Made by a program: the position numbers and the translations under genes. Under the pieces are notes generated by a model, which made no database searches, was not told where the DNA came from, and was given only the letters and a program-made list of their open reading frames with translations. From positions 145,856,856 to 145,920,855 of the forward strand of contig NC_092875.1 in NCBI RefSeq assembly GCF_028372415.1: a stretch of 64,000 bases of DNA. Reading direction: 5' to 3'. The DNA comes from Notamacropus eugenii (Eukaryota > Chordata > Mammalia > Diprotodontia > Macropodidae). This document shows, one piece after another, positions 1-11,564 of this stretch (its first letter is position 1; each line of letters begins with the position of its first letter).

Positions 1-763
1 AATAATTACTAGTGTTACAACTTAGATTGTGTTTCATTTTTATTTATCTATTTTCTAAGTCATAAGAACTGAAAAATTGCAAAATAGGCCAATACAGATT
101 TTTTATGTGATTTTGTAAAAAGTGAAAGACATTTCAGAATCTGAAGACAATATTACAAATCACCCTAAAACATAAATTTTCCTCCTGATTGTCATTTTTA
201 TACTTGTTTAGAAAATGTGCTTAGGGCTGAATTTTGGAATATCTCTAAAATAACAGTCTTGTTTTTTGAGAGCGGTTAAAGGGATAATATATTTTAGGTC
301 TCCACGGAAATCCAGAATATCGTATTGTACTAATAGAGGAGACGACAAAGAAAGAAACCTCCTCAGATGTGTACATAGATGTACCTTTCTTTCTTTTTCC
401 TTCTTTCTCACATCTTATCTTTCATATGAAGGTCAAGAGTTTGAGAGGGAGATACTGAGTCATTATTTGGGGAGAAAGAAACTATGTCCTTTTGCATATT
501 TGAAGCAACAGATGACTAATTTGTGAATGTGGAGGATTTTAAGTGAATTTATAGTCTTTATGTTGCTTTTCTTAACCACCAGGTGGCGATTAGAGCCTTT
601 AGTTTATGTACGTGGAATTTGAGTTTTGAAAGCAAAATATAGCAAACTCCCATTCTTCTAGAAGGGTTAGAGAATGGTATATTGGGGTTAATTTTTTGTT
701 CTTTATCAACATATATATTCAGTAAAGGATTAAAAATTGTTAAAAAAAATTAGACTATAATAA

Positions 764-958
764 AGTAGTCGTGGTCTGATAGAAAGAGCGCTGTTGGAAG
801 CAGAATATCTTTGTTCAAGTTGAATCTAAAGGCTTCAGTTTCCTAATAGAGAAATATATACTCCATATTACAGCATCTTCATGAAGAGAAAATAAGATCA
901 CATAAAATGCTTTGTAAGCTATATAGGGCCTCAGAATTGGGAGTTAGTAGTTTTAACC
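764..958 (+). repeat. MIR-type SINE, old copy
   Basis: The order of motifs is that of a diverged MIR: a tRNA-like head around GTGGTCTGATAGAAAGAG, then the core CAGTTTCCTAATAG, then a tail around AAATGCTTTGTAAGC. No target duplication is visible. Confidence 0.55.
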
Positions 959-1654
959 GCATTTTGGTTGTAATAATTTAATATATGATGATTTGGGTGT
1001 CCAAATACCTCAGGGTAATCATTTATTGATACCAATTATTATGTGATAACCATGAAAATTGTGGTTATTTGTACTTTATGGTTATATAGATTCTGAATGA
1101 AGAGAAATTCTGTTTTGTAATGTATTTCCCTCTTTAATACTTCTGGATATGTGATTTCATCTTTTTCATATTTTTTCACTTACGCAGATCACAGCTTTGT
1201 CACCAGGCATCTGCTTGCAGCTTGGTAGGTGGCACCTGCCACATCTTTTAGAACTAACCTTTGAAAACCTTTATGAAGTGTGGGACTTTAGTGGAGAATC
1301 AATTTTTTTATACTTCTAAAAATTTAAACATAAAGTCTTAAAGTTGATTGTGAAGTTGTACTGTCACATTTTGGGGTTTTATTCGGTCTCAAAAAGTTTA
1401 ATAGTTTGCATTAAAAATAAAAAAGCCTAGTATTCATGAAGCTGTAAATCATTAAATAGGTTATACTTTATATTCCTGATTTGATGTTAAATTTTCCAGC
1501 TTTGTCAGTATTTAAATAAAAGTGAATTGATTTACTGTTGGGACATCCAGGGTAATTGAAGAGGAGTCATGGGGTTTTTTAAAAAATAGATTAAAAGTTT
1601 ATCCTTATATGTGTATGTAATCTTTAAGATGATAAGGATTAGGCCTGTAGTTTC

Positions 1655-1852
1655 ATTGATGGAGAACTAACAGAGGACGAAACTCTCTCAACCTGTGCAG
1701 ATCAGCACCTCTTCTACCACTTATAATTCAAAGAATTTCCTAGAGCACAGAGCTGCTAAGTGATTTATCTAGAGTCCCAAAGCCACTCTATGTAAGAGAT
1801 GAGATTTGGATCTAGGTCTTACTGACTTCAAGACCACCTATCTCTATACTTA
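1655..1852 (-). repeat. Marsupial MIR-type SINE, reverse
   Basis: Read on the minus strand it has the MIR order: a head with a gene-spanning TCAAGTCC-like segment, a core resembling CTTAGTGCTCTAGG, and a tail ending in a GGAGAACTAAC-like segment. The forward-strand tail motif matches the copy at 56910-57110, so the two probably belong to one subfamily. Confidence 0.6.
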
Positions 1853-2226
1853 AATTATATTAAGAAAATGGAGATGAGTGGTAAGGCTATCTTAAAACAG
1901 CTAAATTTTCTAAAATGTTAATTAAGATCTAAAGTACAATATAGAGGAATCTATATGGGAAATCCCTTAGTAGGTTTACTTATTGAGAATAAGATTTGAT
2001 TCTTTTCCTCAAACAGTAACAGGACTGATTGATAGTGTTTATTTTCTCCCATACAGTGTTGGAAGAGATGGTTTTATTTTACTCTTACTGCCTCATGTTG
2101 GTTTGTAATATTTTAAAGGCCTTCAAGATATATTTAAATTAAAATTTATCCATAAAGCACATTTTCTAATAGTATACATATATAATGTTACAGTTTACAT
2201 GCATCTTTCCTTTTCTGATATTGCAG

Positions 2227-3090
2227 GCCTCAGTTTTGGAAAACCTAAGGCTCGCTGTGCGATCGCAGCTTGGATTTACCTCAATCAGGCTCCCAATAGC
2301 AGGCAGATCCAGCAACATTTGGAATCGTATTTTTAATTTTGCAAGATCACGTCATTCAGGCTCGCTAGCTCTGGTCTCAGCAGATGGAGATGATGTTCCT
2401 AATCAGAATTCTAGTAGAGAACCTGAAAGAAATACTGCTCACAGAAACCTATTTTCAGTGGAGTCTGATGACACAGACACAGAGAATGAGAGAAGAGATG
2501 CTGCTGGAGCAGTTGGTGGAGTCGCTGCCCCTTTGCCTCAGAAGGTCCCTCCCACAACAGCCATAGAAGCAACTGTAGGAGCATGTGGAAGTTCTTCAGG
2601 TCAGAATACCCGCAGTGGTAATACCGATAATGGAAGGGAAGTGACCAATGCAGAACCTCCAAGTGTGAGTCCAGCTCGTCATCAGCTCACTAGCGCGCTA
2701 AGTCGAGTGACTCAAGGTTTACGTTGGGTACGCTTTACATTAGGGAGATCAAGCTCTGTCAGTCAGAACCAGAGTCCTTTGAGACAGCTTGATAATGGGG
2801 TAAATGGCAGAGAAGAAGATGATGATGTTGAAATGCTAATTCCTGTTTCTGATGCAGCATCAGACTTTGATGTGAATGACTGTTCCAGACCTCTTCTTGA
2901 TCTTGCTTCAGATCAAGGACAAGGGCTTAGGCAACCTTACAATGCAACACACCATGGAGTAAGGCCATGTAATCGAGATGGCCCTTGTGAGCGCTGCGGG
3001 ATTGTTCACACTGCCCAGATCCCCGACTCATGCTTGGAACCAGTACTCAAAAGTGAAACAAGTGATGATGAAGCTTTGTTACTTTGTTAG
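2227..3090 (+). CDS. LRP12: LRP12 terminal coding exon (cytoplasmic tail)
   Basis: This is the last coding exon of low-density lipoprotein receptor-related protein 12 (also called ST7), a type I membrane protein with extracellular CUB and LDLR class A domains. The exon follows TTGCAG and reads 287 codons from ASVLENLRLAVRSQLGFTS to a TAG at 3088-3090. All of it is cytoplasmic tail: there is no hydrophobic membrane segment. The tail starts basic (FARSRHSG), then is Ser/Thr/Glu/Asp-rich and probably disordered, with an acidic run EEDDDVEML. A short Cys cluster CERCGIVHTAQIP follows, and the C-terminus SDDEALLLC contains an acidic dileucine-type sorting motif (DDEALL). The match to LRP12 is by recognition and is unambiguous over most of its length. 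The human protein is about 859 residues, so this is roughly its last third. Upstream exons, including the membrane segment, lie left of the window. The frame is intact. An open frame runs 14 codons into the intron, and I exclude those because of the acceptor. Confidence 0.95.
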   Translation, partial: ASVLENLRLAVRSQLGFTSIRLPIAGRSSNIWNRIFNFARSRHSGSLALVSADGDDVPNQNSSREPERNTAHRNLFSVESDDTDTENERRDAAGAVGGVAAPLPQKVPPTTAIEATVGACGSSSGQNTRSGNTDNGREVTNAEPPSVSPARHQLTSALSRVTQGLRWVRFTLGRSSSVSQNQSPLRQLDNGVNGREEDDDVEMLIPVSDAASDFDVNDCSRPLLDLASDQGQGLRQPYNATHHGVRPCNRDGPCERCGIVHTAQIPDSCLEPVLKSETSDDEALLLC

Positions 3091-4915
3091 GTACAATTTG
3101 AATAAGGAAGATTGTATACGAGTTGGAGCAATATCCAGTCATTGTTTTGTACTTTATAGTTAAGAAAACTAGTTTTAGTTAAAAAAAAAATGTCCAGGGC
3201 AAATTCATATTCTGATGTGTTAGCCTGCATGATTAAATAAACACTTCCAACTCTACGAACTGCTGGAGTGCACATTTTAGCAGCTACACATACGTCAAGT
3301 ATCCATAATGTTAAGTAACCAATGTCCATCCCGTTAGTTTATAATTTGTTTATCCTGGTACTGTAGTTCACAGTAGAAATATGGCTGCTGGAAACTCATA
3401 TGACTGTCAGGTTATTTATCCTACATTAAGAGATTTATTTGTACAGAGTGATATTTTTCCTTAGAAACTAAACCTGTTGTTATTGCCAACATATACCCTA
3501 TAACTTAGTATACTAAATGCTGTTATAGTTGTTAATGTGCAAAAAATCCACATTTCCCCCTTATTTTTGACTTACAGAACATTTGTCTAAATATTCTTGA
3601 ATTTCATCTTAATAATATGAATTTATCAAAGGGAGGAAAAATTTCTGTCTTTTTTGTTAAGTTAAACATGCAGTGGTGTGTGAAATGTAGGCGTAATTAG
3701 ATGGACTGATGGCAAATACAGATCTTTTTATAGATTTTATAACGTGGACTTTAATACAGTACTCTCTAAAATGGTACAAACCAAATGGTACGTAAAATCA
3801 TCTCTACATGGGGACAGAATAAAGTGGCCGAAGATACTCTACTATGCATTAATTCTTGAACTTTATCAAATATGTACAAATACTGTGCCAGATAAGTTAC
3901 AGCTGGTAATATCTTTCCCTGATATATACAGGGTCTTCTTGTATTGGACCGAAAGGATTTGCACTAAAATCATATCAAGGTCTCAAATGAGCTTAGTGCA
4001 CAAGCACTATCACTTTAAATACTATTATTCGCTAATACTGCAATGAATATATATATTTCCATAGCTCTTTTCTTGGGGGTGTTGCATTTTTATTACAGTT
4101 TAAATTGCTTTGCCGGTTCTCTATTTATTTATTGTATTTAAAGACTGAATTACCTGGTTGTAAGAAAAAATTTTTCTGTATATGTTTTTTGTTTGAGGAG
4201 CAGGGTTTTGTAATTTTCATTTTGGAGAAAAACAAGTGGGAAAATCGTTGTTTCAAATTTTGTGATAAGAAGGTTGATATGGCTACTAAAGTGATTACAA
4301 GACCCTATGTCCTATTTTTATTGTCAACTACTGTTTATTTATTCTTTGCCAATCTGTTTTAGTAGCTTAATGATTCAGTATAGAAAAATGTATTTGTGTG
4401 TGACTATGCTATTTATTAAATTTTAAATACTTTGCTGAATGTCATTTTAAAGCATGTTTAAGGTCTTGTGCATTTGTCGTGTTATGCTGTCAGGCAGAAC
4501 TGACTAAAATGTTTTAATATGTATCAAAATTAAAATGACTTTTTGTTATGCCTTGAGGTACTTTTTAAATCCAAATTGTTCTTTGCTTTTGTTTAGAATT
4601 GGTGCATGCAAAAAATATAATCTGTAAAATGCACATTATGCCTAAGAGAAAAACTAAATTGAGTGAAAGGCATAGCCAGCTTCTCCCCTTAATTCACATA
4701 TAAATATTAAGTCAAAAATATAATGAGATGTAGTACAATTGGTGGACTAAAAACATAACTAACTACATTTCTTTAAAGTTTGGTCAGTTTATAATATAGA
4801 TATTAGTCCTGACATTCAATTCCAAGTATAAAGAAGTTGCACTTTATTTCAACGTGATGAATATCTCTTTTCACCACAGAAAGCTGACAGCAAAACTATA
4901 CACTTAAATTTAGTG

Positions 4916-4921
4916 AATAAA
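4916..4921 (+). promoter_or_regulatory. Candidate distal polyadenylation signal of LRP12
   Basis: Canonical AATAAA followed by AT-rich sequence. It is one of two distal candidates, the other being at 5049-5054. The choice between them is not decidable without transcript ends. Confidence 0.4.
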
Positions 4922-5048
4922 ATTATGAAATATTTTAAGTTCAATCGTTTTATGCCATCACTGACTAGGTGTGGTTATTATTACTATTCATACATAAATG
5001 TAGCGCTGTTATACTGATAATAGTATCCTTCTAAATAATTCACCCTGA

Positions 5049-5054
5049 AATAAA
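5049..5054 (+). promoter_or_regulatory. Candidate distal polyadenylation signal of LRP12
   Basis: Canonical AATAAA. After it the sequence changes to a less AT-rich block with more CpG, which could mark the end of the transcript. Confidence 0.35.
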
Positions 5055-5070
5055 GTGAACAGAAGAAGTC

Positions 5071-5485
5071 GTAAGATTAGCCAGTACTGGTGCAGCTCCT
5101 AGTAGAATAAATACCACATGATTAATTAAAACAGCATGGCGACAGAGGAGTCACTGAGAGAACAATAATCCAGTTGTACAAAGGCATTTCTTAATTCGCC
5201 CCTCTGAATGGGAGAAGTTGGACTTGTTCAGACGAACAACAAGACACTAAACAGCTTGAAGAACAACAGCTTAGTTTGTGATGAGGCTTTAAAAAGAAGC
5301 GCATGCTTGAGGTCACTCTCTTGTGTAAGTTCGCACAAGAATTGTCTTGATTCCATATCTTCTATTTAAGGTTCCGTATAATGCTACAGTATGAAATTCT
5401 TTGCATAGATATATTGCCCTAGGAAAATGTAATATGTGTATGTTTATACATAATAGATTTAGTGCTAAACATTAACGTAGAGCCC
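5071..5485. other. Non-repetitive intergenic block
   Basis: I recognise no repeat or gene here. The part around 5130-5340 has several CpG dinucleotides (GGCGAC, TTCGCC, GACGAA, GCGCATGC) in otherwise CpG-poor DNA. Confidence 0.4.
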
Positions 5486-5489
5486 ATAT

Positions 5490-5628
5490 ACCTCATTTTT
5501 GGAGGAAGGAGACTTAAGACTAAAAGAAATTATGTAATATGCCCAAGTTCATCCAAACAGGTAAATGGAGGCTAGGCTTTGAATCTGGGACTTCTGACTC
5601 CCATGTTCTTTCCATTACAAGTTGCCTT
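5490..5628 (-). repeat. MIR3-like SINE fragment, reverse
   Basis: It has the reverse MIR pattern: a GGAGACTTAAG-like core, GCCCAAGTTCATCC, then GGGACTTCTGACTCCCA. Diverged and short. Confidence 0.45.
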
Positions 5629-6204
5629 CTAGTTTCTGATGTTATTTGTTTCAGATGTCATTTAGTATTTTTGTAGTATAACTTTAGTGTTTTAATTTTT
5701 AAAAAATCCTAACTTTTTAAAGGAATGTAATGGAAAAGGTGCTTTCTCACTGATTTTTATTCATTTGTAGACCAGACTTTTTCCTATGTAAATTTATAAA
5801 TCAGTGGAAAATGTGGTTAGATGAACAGATTTGATTTGAAAATCAAAGTTTTCAGAAATTTATATTCCATTAATATTCCATTCTACATTATTATCAGTAA
5901 TAAGCAAGGCATGTAGCTTTCCTACTCAGATCCTCAGAAAATGCTGTACTTTCAATGTACCTACTTAAGAGGAAGGAATTTAGATGATTATTTTTTTGTC
6001 TTGAGGTTCAAGGTTGGATTTAATGACATAGACATCTAAAATGCTTCTCTTCTATGCTAGAGAGAAATTATTTTTTTCACACTTTGGCCAAAATTCAAAC
6101 AAGAACTCAGTTACCACATGCCCATAATCATCACCATTATATCCTTAAGGGTTTGAGACTTAGATATTCCCTTCCATAAACCTTAATTTGTTCCAACTTT
6201 CTTG
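5629..6204. other. Intergenic, nothing recognised
   Basis: AT-rich sequence without a recognisable repeat or an open frame of note. Confidence 0.4.
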
Positions 6205-6210
6205 AAGTGA

Positions 6211-6325
6211 GGCAGCATCTTGTAGTGGATAGAGATCTGGCCTTTGAGCCAGAAAGACCTGCCTCCAGGTCCTTGTCTCAGATACATACCAGGCAAGTCA
6301 CTTAAACTCTTAAGAGCACTAAATC
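6211..6325 (+). repeat. Marsupial MIR-type SINE, 5' part
   Basis: It begins GGCAGCATCTTGTAGTGGAT and reaches GGCAAGTCACTTAAACTCTT. The tail is missing and the sequence passes into a different element at 6325. Confidence 0.6.
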
Positions 6326-6430
6326 AGAGGTCTCAAACCAGATTAAAATGTAATTGGGAAATATTTAAGAAAATAACAATATAATACACATATAATGTTA
6401 ATTTGTGATTTCCGAAGTCAACATGAGATA
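6325..6430 (-). mobile_element. hAT-like non-autonomous element, one end
   Basis: CAGAGGTCTCAAACC followed by AGATTAAAATGTAATTGGG resembles one terminus of a short hAT-type element common in marsupials (CAGAGGTGTCAAACTC-type ends). Only one end is convincing. A related end is at 34247-34354. Confidence 0.35.
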
Positions 6431-7320
6431 CCATTGCTGTAAGCACTTCTTTAAAACTAAGGATTTCAGAGAAAGTGGTGATCTGCAGAGGTGAAATTTC
6501 CTCACCTGCCTGTACCAATGAAACTGCAGGTCCATTCTCCGTTTCTATACTTCCTAAAATGAAACAGCTTGAGAAACGTTGTATTATCGGTAGTTGAGAC
6601 AACTATAAGCTTAAACTGAATGCTTGTGTTCTTGTTTTTGTCCTAAAATTTAAAAGCACCATTACTAGAATATGCATATATAATTATATTTAGTTTAAAA
6701 TTGAATATCTGTAATCCTGAATTGTTACATTATATGGGAGGTTTCATAATCAGGAACTCAGGTAATTAAAGTGACCAGTGTTTTTAAAAAAGTGATGACA
6801 ATTGTGTATTGTAGCTTGAGAAAAAGAGAAAAGATCTGTCTTTGGCTCCATCGCTGTCTTTGTAGCCCTAATGCAAGCAGTTCAGTTTAGTCATGCAGCT
6901 ATTGGCACTGATCATTTACATACTTGGGAGAGTTACTAGTGATAATTGCCACACCTGATGGTCTTTTTCTCAGTTCTCATCCTCCTCATTTTATTGGCTA
7001 CATTTGACTCTGTCCACCACTGTCTCTTCCTGTCTACTCCCGGATACTGGGTTTTCTTGACATCTCATTTTTCTTTTGAAGCCTCCTCAAGTTTCTTTGC
7101 TGACTTGTCATCCATATGAGGTCCCTTAACTGGGTATTCCCCAAATTTCTGTACTAAGCCCTACCTCTTCTCCCTCTACAACACTCTATTCAGATAATTT
7201 CATAAATTTCCAAGAATATAACTATGAGTCCTATGCAGATAACATTTAATATGATAATATGTATACAAGTGTAAATGTGTACAAGTATACACGTGCATAC
7301 AAAAATAATAAAAGAAGAGG
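6431..7320. other. Intergenic, no clear gene
   Basis: Nothing is confidently recognised. The stretch 6960-7200 is pyrimidine-rich and could be a worn L2 segment running toward the clear L2 at 7450, but I cannot support boundaries. Confidence 0.3.
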
Positions 7321-7324
7321 AAGA

Positions 7325-7365
7325 TTCAGCTTAAAAACCACTAAAACTTTTTGGGACACCCTGTA
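7325..7365 (-). mobile_element. Mariner-like terminal repeat
   Basis: On the minus strand it reads CAGGGTGTCCCAAAA followed by a GTTTTAGTGG segment, ending in TA at 7364-7365. This is the form of a Tc1/mariner terminal inverted repeat at a TA target. The partner end was not found. A similar end occurs in the opposite sense at 47514. Confidence 0.45.
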
Positions 7366-7449
7366 TAGATATGCTCCCAATCTCCATGGAGTTTCTGTCC
7401 TGTATTCACCTATGCAAAGTGGATATTCCAGAAATATTCAGTCTTAAAT

Positions 7450-8190
7450 TCAAACCTGTCAGAAACTGAACTCATCTTTCCCCTAAACTCTTCTGTCTTC
7501 CAGACTTCCCAGACACTGCCCACCACCATGATGCAGTCTTTCATCACCTCCCTCCTGGACTATTGCTATAGCTTGCAGACTGGTCTCCCTGCCTCAAGAC
7601 CCTCCCTACTTCCAGTCTATCTGCCATTCAGCTCACATCTTAAAGAACAAGTCTAACTGTTATCATTCCCATAGTCAGCTCCAGTGGCTCCCTGTTGCCT
7701 TCTAGCATCAAATATAAAATCATCAAGCTTTTAAATCTGTCCCCTCCTACCTTTCCAGTCTTTTTACATGTCATTCTCTTACAGGTATCTGTGATCCAAG
7801 TAATGGTGTTCTTGTATTCCTTGTACATGACATGCAGTCTCCCAAATCTTAACATTTTCACTGAGTGTCCCACATACCTGAAACCCTTTCCTTCCTCATC
7901 TTTTCCTCTTAGCCCTCTGTCTTCCTTAAAACTCTCACTTTCTGCAAGAAGCCTTTCCCAGTCTTCAATTTTAATGCTTTCCTTCTGAGATTACCGCCCC
8001 CCACCACCACCACTTATTCTGTATATATCTTGTTTGTACATAGTTACCTGTATGTTATCTTTTCTCATTTGACAGTGAGCTCTTTGAGAGCAGGGCTTGT
8101 TTTTTTGCCTTTCTTTTTGTCCCCAACACTCAGCACAATGCCTGGCACATAGAAGGACTTAAAAAATGCTAGTTGACAGATTGATTAATT
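7450..8190 (+). repeat. L2 LINE 3' region
   Basis: It shows consecutive L2 landmarks in order: CTGGACTATTGCTATAGC, TGGTCTCCCTGCCTCAAGAC, CCAGTGGCTCCCTGTTGCC, CCTCCTACCTTTCCAGTC, a TGAGCTCTTTGAGAGCAGGG segment, then GCCTGGCACATAGAAGG and a TTGACAGATTGATT end. The reading frame is destroyed. Confidence 0.85.
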
Positions 8191-8194
8191 CCCT

Positions 8195-9285
8195 ATTTCT
8201 GGCACCATCATCCTTCTAATCTCCCAGGTTCATAATCTTAGCATTATCCTGGACTCTTCCTTTTCCCTTACCCTGACATAATCAATTTTCAGATCTTGTC
8301 TTTTCTATCTTCACAATATTTCTCATACCTCTTCACGCTATTCATACAGCTATCACTGTAACTCAGGCCCTTATCACTTCTCACTTAGAAGTGAAGCACC
8401 TCTTAGTTGGTCTTTTTACCTCATGCTTCTTCCCACTCCATTTTATTCTACACACTGCTGCCAAAATGTCTTTCCTTAAATGTAAATCTTAAATCATATG
8501 GTTCTCCTACTCAACCAACTCCAGTGGCTCTAAGGTAAAACATAAAGTCTTGTGTTTAACTTTTAAAATATAACCTAGCTTCAAACACACTCTTGAGCTA
8601 CATGAGATATTATTTTCCAATCCTAAACTGTGATCTAGCCTTTTCCCTGTTCCTCACACATGACACTCCCTGTGCCTTTACCCTGACCATCCTATATGCC
8701 TAGAATATATTCCTTTCTTACCTCTAATTCATAGAATTGAGGCAGCTAATTGATAGAATAGATAGAATACTGAACCTAGAGTCAAGAAGACCTAAGTTTG
8801 GATTTGACCTCAAAATATTTACAAGCTATGTTACTGTGGGTTTGGGCAAGTCCCTTAACCTTTACCTGCCTCGATTTCCTCACCAATAAAATGTAAATGA
8901 TAGCACCTACCTCCCAGGGTTGTTGTAAGGATAAAATGAGATAGTATTTATAGTTTGCAAACTGTATAGTACTCTATAAATGCTAGTTAATTCTAAGACT
9001 CAACTCAAACACCATCTTCTGCATGAAGCCTTTCCGGATTCCTGCCCCCTCCTCAATTATTAGTGACCTCCTTCCCACACTACTTTATATTTAATTAATT
9101 TGCATGTAATGATATTTATTCGCTTTGTATTTGTGGTATATATATTACAGATGTGCTTATCATGCTTTTTAGATTATAAGTTCCCAGTAAAGAAGAATTA
9201 TTTCATTTTTTGTACTTATACCAAGCACCTAGCACAACGCCTGGCATATAGTAGGTACTTAAAGAATTGTTGAGTATTGATTCTT
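8195..9285 (+). repeat. Second L2 LINE 3' region, split by a SINE
   Basis: L2 landmarks run from about 8195 (CTCCCAGGTTCATAATC) to 8740, stop at the SINE 8741-8990, and resume with CTCAACTCAAACACC. They finish at GCCTGGCATATAGTAGG and TTGTTGAGTATTGA near 9285. The two halves are collinear in the L2 consensus, so the SINE inserted later. Confidence 0.8.
8741..8990 (+). repeat. MIR-type SINE inserted in L2
   Basis: It starts GGCAGCTAATTGATAGAATA, has the core CTCGATTTCCTCACC, and a full MIR tail with AGGGTTGTTGTAAGG and GCTAGTTA. TCTAATTC before it and TTCTAAGAC after it hint at a worn target duplication. Confidence 0.8.
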
Positions 9286-10279
9286 GTAAAACAGTTTTAG
9301 CCCTACACAGCTGTTCTCCAATTTGCCAAACTAGTACTTTAATAGAGTGCCTGTTACGTTAAAGATGATGTCTATAATAGCAAGAAATATAAAACAATTT
9401 TCTTCATGAGGTAGCTTCCAATCGCTTTTGTCTCCGTTACTGTGAATTTCCCTGTGTATTTTTCATTTCCAGCAATGAAAAAAATAACCTCATTTGATGA
9501 AATCACTTTGATAATGTTATTCTTTTATCTTTTCAGTTTGTATCTCTATAAAATGGGAAGCCTCCCTGATTGCCTTTCTTGCAAGAACATTGTAAGAATG
9601 AAAAAGTGCTAGAAGGCTTTTATGATGTTAGCCATGGAAGTAAGAAGCTCATCTTGTTGTTTTGGACAATTCAAGGAGGCCTAGTCACTCAGTGTTGCTA
9701 GACAAATTGTGAAAAATCCCTTCCAGAGCTAAAAATAGGAGTTAGAACTTCTCACGTTATGCCTAACTTACCTAACAAATTTAACAAGCATCTGTTAAAA
9801 TAACTAGTGAATGTTAGTAAGCTGCTTAAGACAGGTGGGCTGGTAATTCTTTCCATCACTCACTGATACCTAGTTGTCTTATATCTGGCTATCCTGAAGC
9901 TCTTTCATACAATTAGAAGGGTTAAAGCTTTATTCGTATTTTATTGTGTGGTGGTGGCAAATTCTGTTTTTTCATGGTGTACATGTGCTGATCTAACTCT
10001 ATTCAGATGTTCATGATAGGTTTATTGTTTGTTCTGGGCCACCTCTCCATCACAATGGCTCCTTATTTTTTCATAAGTCAATTAGAATTGCTTAACCGAC
10101 CAATATCCATGTAAGTAAGAGTACTATATATGTGGTTGCTTATAACATTCATTGAATGTCTAGCTGGCATCTTCAGGAGAGAAACACAATAAAAGAGCCA
10201 TTCATTTAGTTATTTCTATGAAAACCAAGATTTCTATTTTCAAGCCAAGTAGATGCTATTACTCATTGGTTGACATTAG
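9286..10279. other. Intergenic, nothing recognised
   Basis: About 1 kb with no repeat or coding signal I can support. Confidence 0.4.
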
Positions 10280-10435
10280 TGATTAAATGGATCTTAAGCG
10301 TCATCTTATCACAGATCCTTTATTTTTAGGTAATGGACCGAAAGCAGAGATAGGTTGTCACTTCCTCAAGTTAATCTAGTTAATAGCAGAGTAAGAACAG
10401 AAGGCTAAATACCTGACTTTCTGTATCCTCGGTTT
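10280..10435 (-). repeat. MIR3-like SINE, reverse, worn
   Basis: GGTTGTCACTTCCTCAAG, then a TTAATAGCAGAGTAAGAACAG segment and CTGACTTTCTGTATCC follow the reverse MIR3 order at low identity. Confidence 0.4.
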
Positions 10436-10779
10436 ACCTAATTAGATTATATGAAAACCACCAATTTTTCCCATTAAATTGTTAGAGCTTTTCAATTTAA
10501 ATTTAATGATGAAAAATAAGTAATTAGGAATCATAGTCTGGATTTATAAATTGTCACCATCAATGTATAACTAAAGCTTTTGTCCAGTGGGTGTTTTCAA
10601 TTTTTTTGAGTTAACTTTTCCTTTGTTATAGAAGGAATAGGGAACCTTTCACCACTTAGACATTTCCATTTGTATTTTAGACACCCAGAAAATAGTTTCC
10701 TTTGGTGGGTCCTGGCCTATGTGTGTTCATTTATGTTTTAGGTTTTGCTAGTTGACCATCTAGCTCTAATTACAATAAG

Positions 10780-11015
10780 GTCTGTTAGTCAACAAGTGTT
10801 TGTTAGGTGTATACTATGTGATGGGCACCATGCCAAGTGCTGGAGACACAAAATCATAGTCCCCAACCTCAAGGAACTCACATTTTAATAAGGGAGACAA
10901 TACGCAAAGTGCCATATGCAGTGTAAGTTGAAGGGAAGGTATGAGATAAAGGCCTCTTATAAAAGATAGGATTTGAGCAGAGATTTGAAGGAGATCAGGT
11001 AAAGTGATCTTTGCC
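10780..11015 (-). repeat. L2 LINE 3' end, reverse
   Basis: CAACAAGTGTTTGTTAGGTG, then GGGCACCATGCCAAGTGCTG and CCTCAAGGAACTCACATTTT are the reverse complement of the L2 3' end. Confidence 0.7.
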
Positions 11016-11559
11016 AAGTTCCTCTTTTAATCGAATGCTTCACCTGTTATATGTTTGGGTAGGTTATTTATATACTAAAAGTTATCTCCTTTCTCATTTG
11101 GATTGTTAGAAACTGGAAAATTTTCATAGCCTGAGTGAAAACTTAAAATACAGGGTTTTCCCATGTCTGTCTACTTTTACATTGAGAACTAGACATAATA
11201 CCACAGTAAATCTTTTGACATTCATTAGTTTCTAGTCAAAGCACTAGGGGGAAAAACACACTTTTTTTAAACCACATTTTTACTAGGAATGAATATGCTG
11301 TGTTTTTTGCAAAGTTCAAGCTACTTCTCATCTCTTGGCTATTTCTCAAATTATATTCCATGTAATATAAATAATGTCCATGAAAGAAAAATGATGCTAG
11401 CAGTATTTTTCCTCTGAAATATGAAATCATGTATAAAATGTTCAGCAATTTTTTTTAAGAAAATAAAGTGAATTTCCTCTATTTTCTCTATAATTCCTCT
11501 GACCCTTTTTATCCTACAGGGATTTCTATACTCTTAGATCTCTGCTCCCTTTCTGAACC
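11016..11559. other. Intergenic, nothing recognised
   Basis: AT-rich sequence with no recognised repeat or gene. Confidence 0.35.
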
Positions 11560-11564
11560 AGTGT

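Larger units (their letters stand above)
1..2226 (+). other. LRP12: 3' part of the last intron of LRP12
   Basis: This is non-coding sequence upstream of the LRP12 terminal exon. It ends in a pyrimidine-rich acceptor, with TTGCAG at 2221-2226. It is AT-rich. It holds one old MIR copy near 764-958 and one MIR-type SINE in reverse near 1655-1852. I see nothing recognisable in 1-760, 960-1650 or 1855-2180. The small open frames at 208-526 have no support as genes. Confidence 0.8.
3091..5070 (+). other. LRP12: LRP12 3' untranslated region
   Basis: About 2 kb of AT-rich, repeat-free sequence follows the LRP12 stop codon directly, with many ATTTA-like segments. AATAAA signals lie at 3236-3241, 4916-4921 and 5049-5054. 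The first would give a very short UTR. The last two would give about 1.85-1.98 kb and fit the length of the repeat-free block. The exact cleavage site cannot be fixed by eye. Small open frames here (3744-4046, 4105-4362) are chance frames in AT-rich DNA. Confidence 0.65.

Noticed and set aside
2185..2226. First 14 codons of the LRP12 frame
   Set aside because: They precede a good splice acceptor and are hydrophobic intron-derived text, not LRP12.
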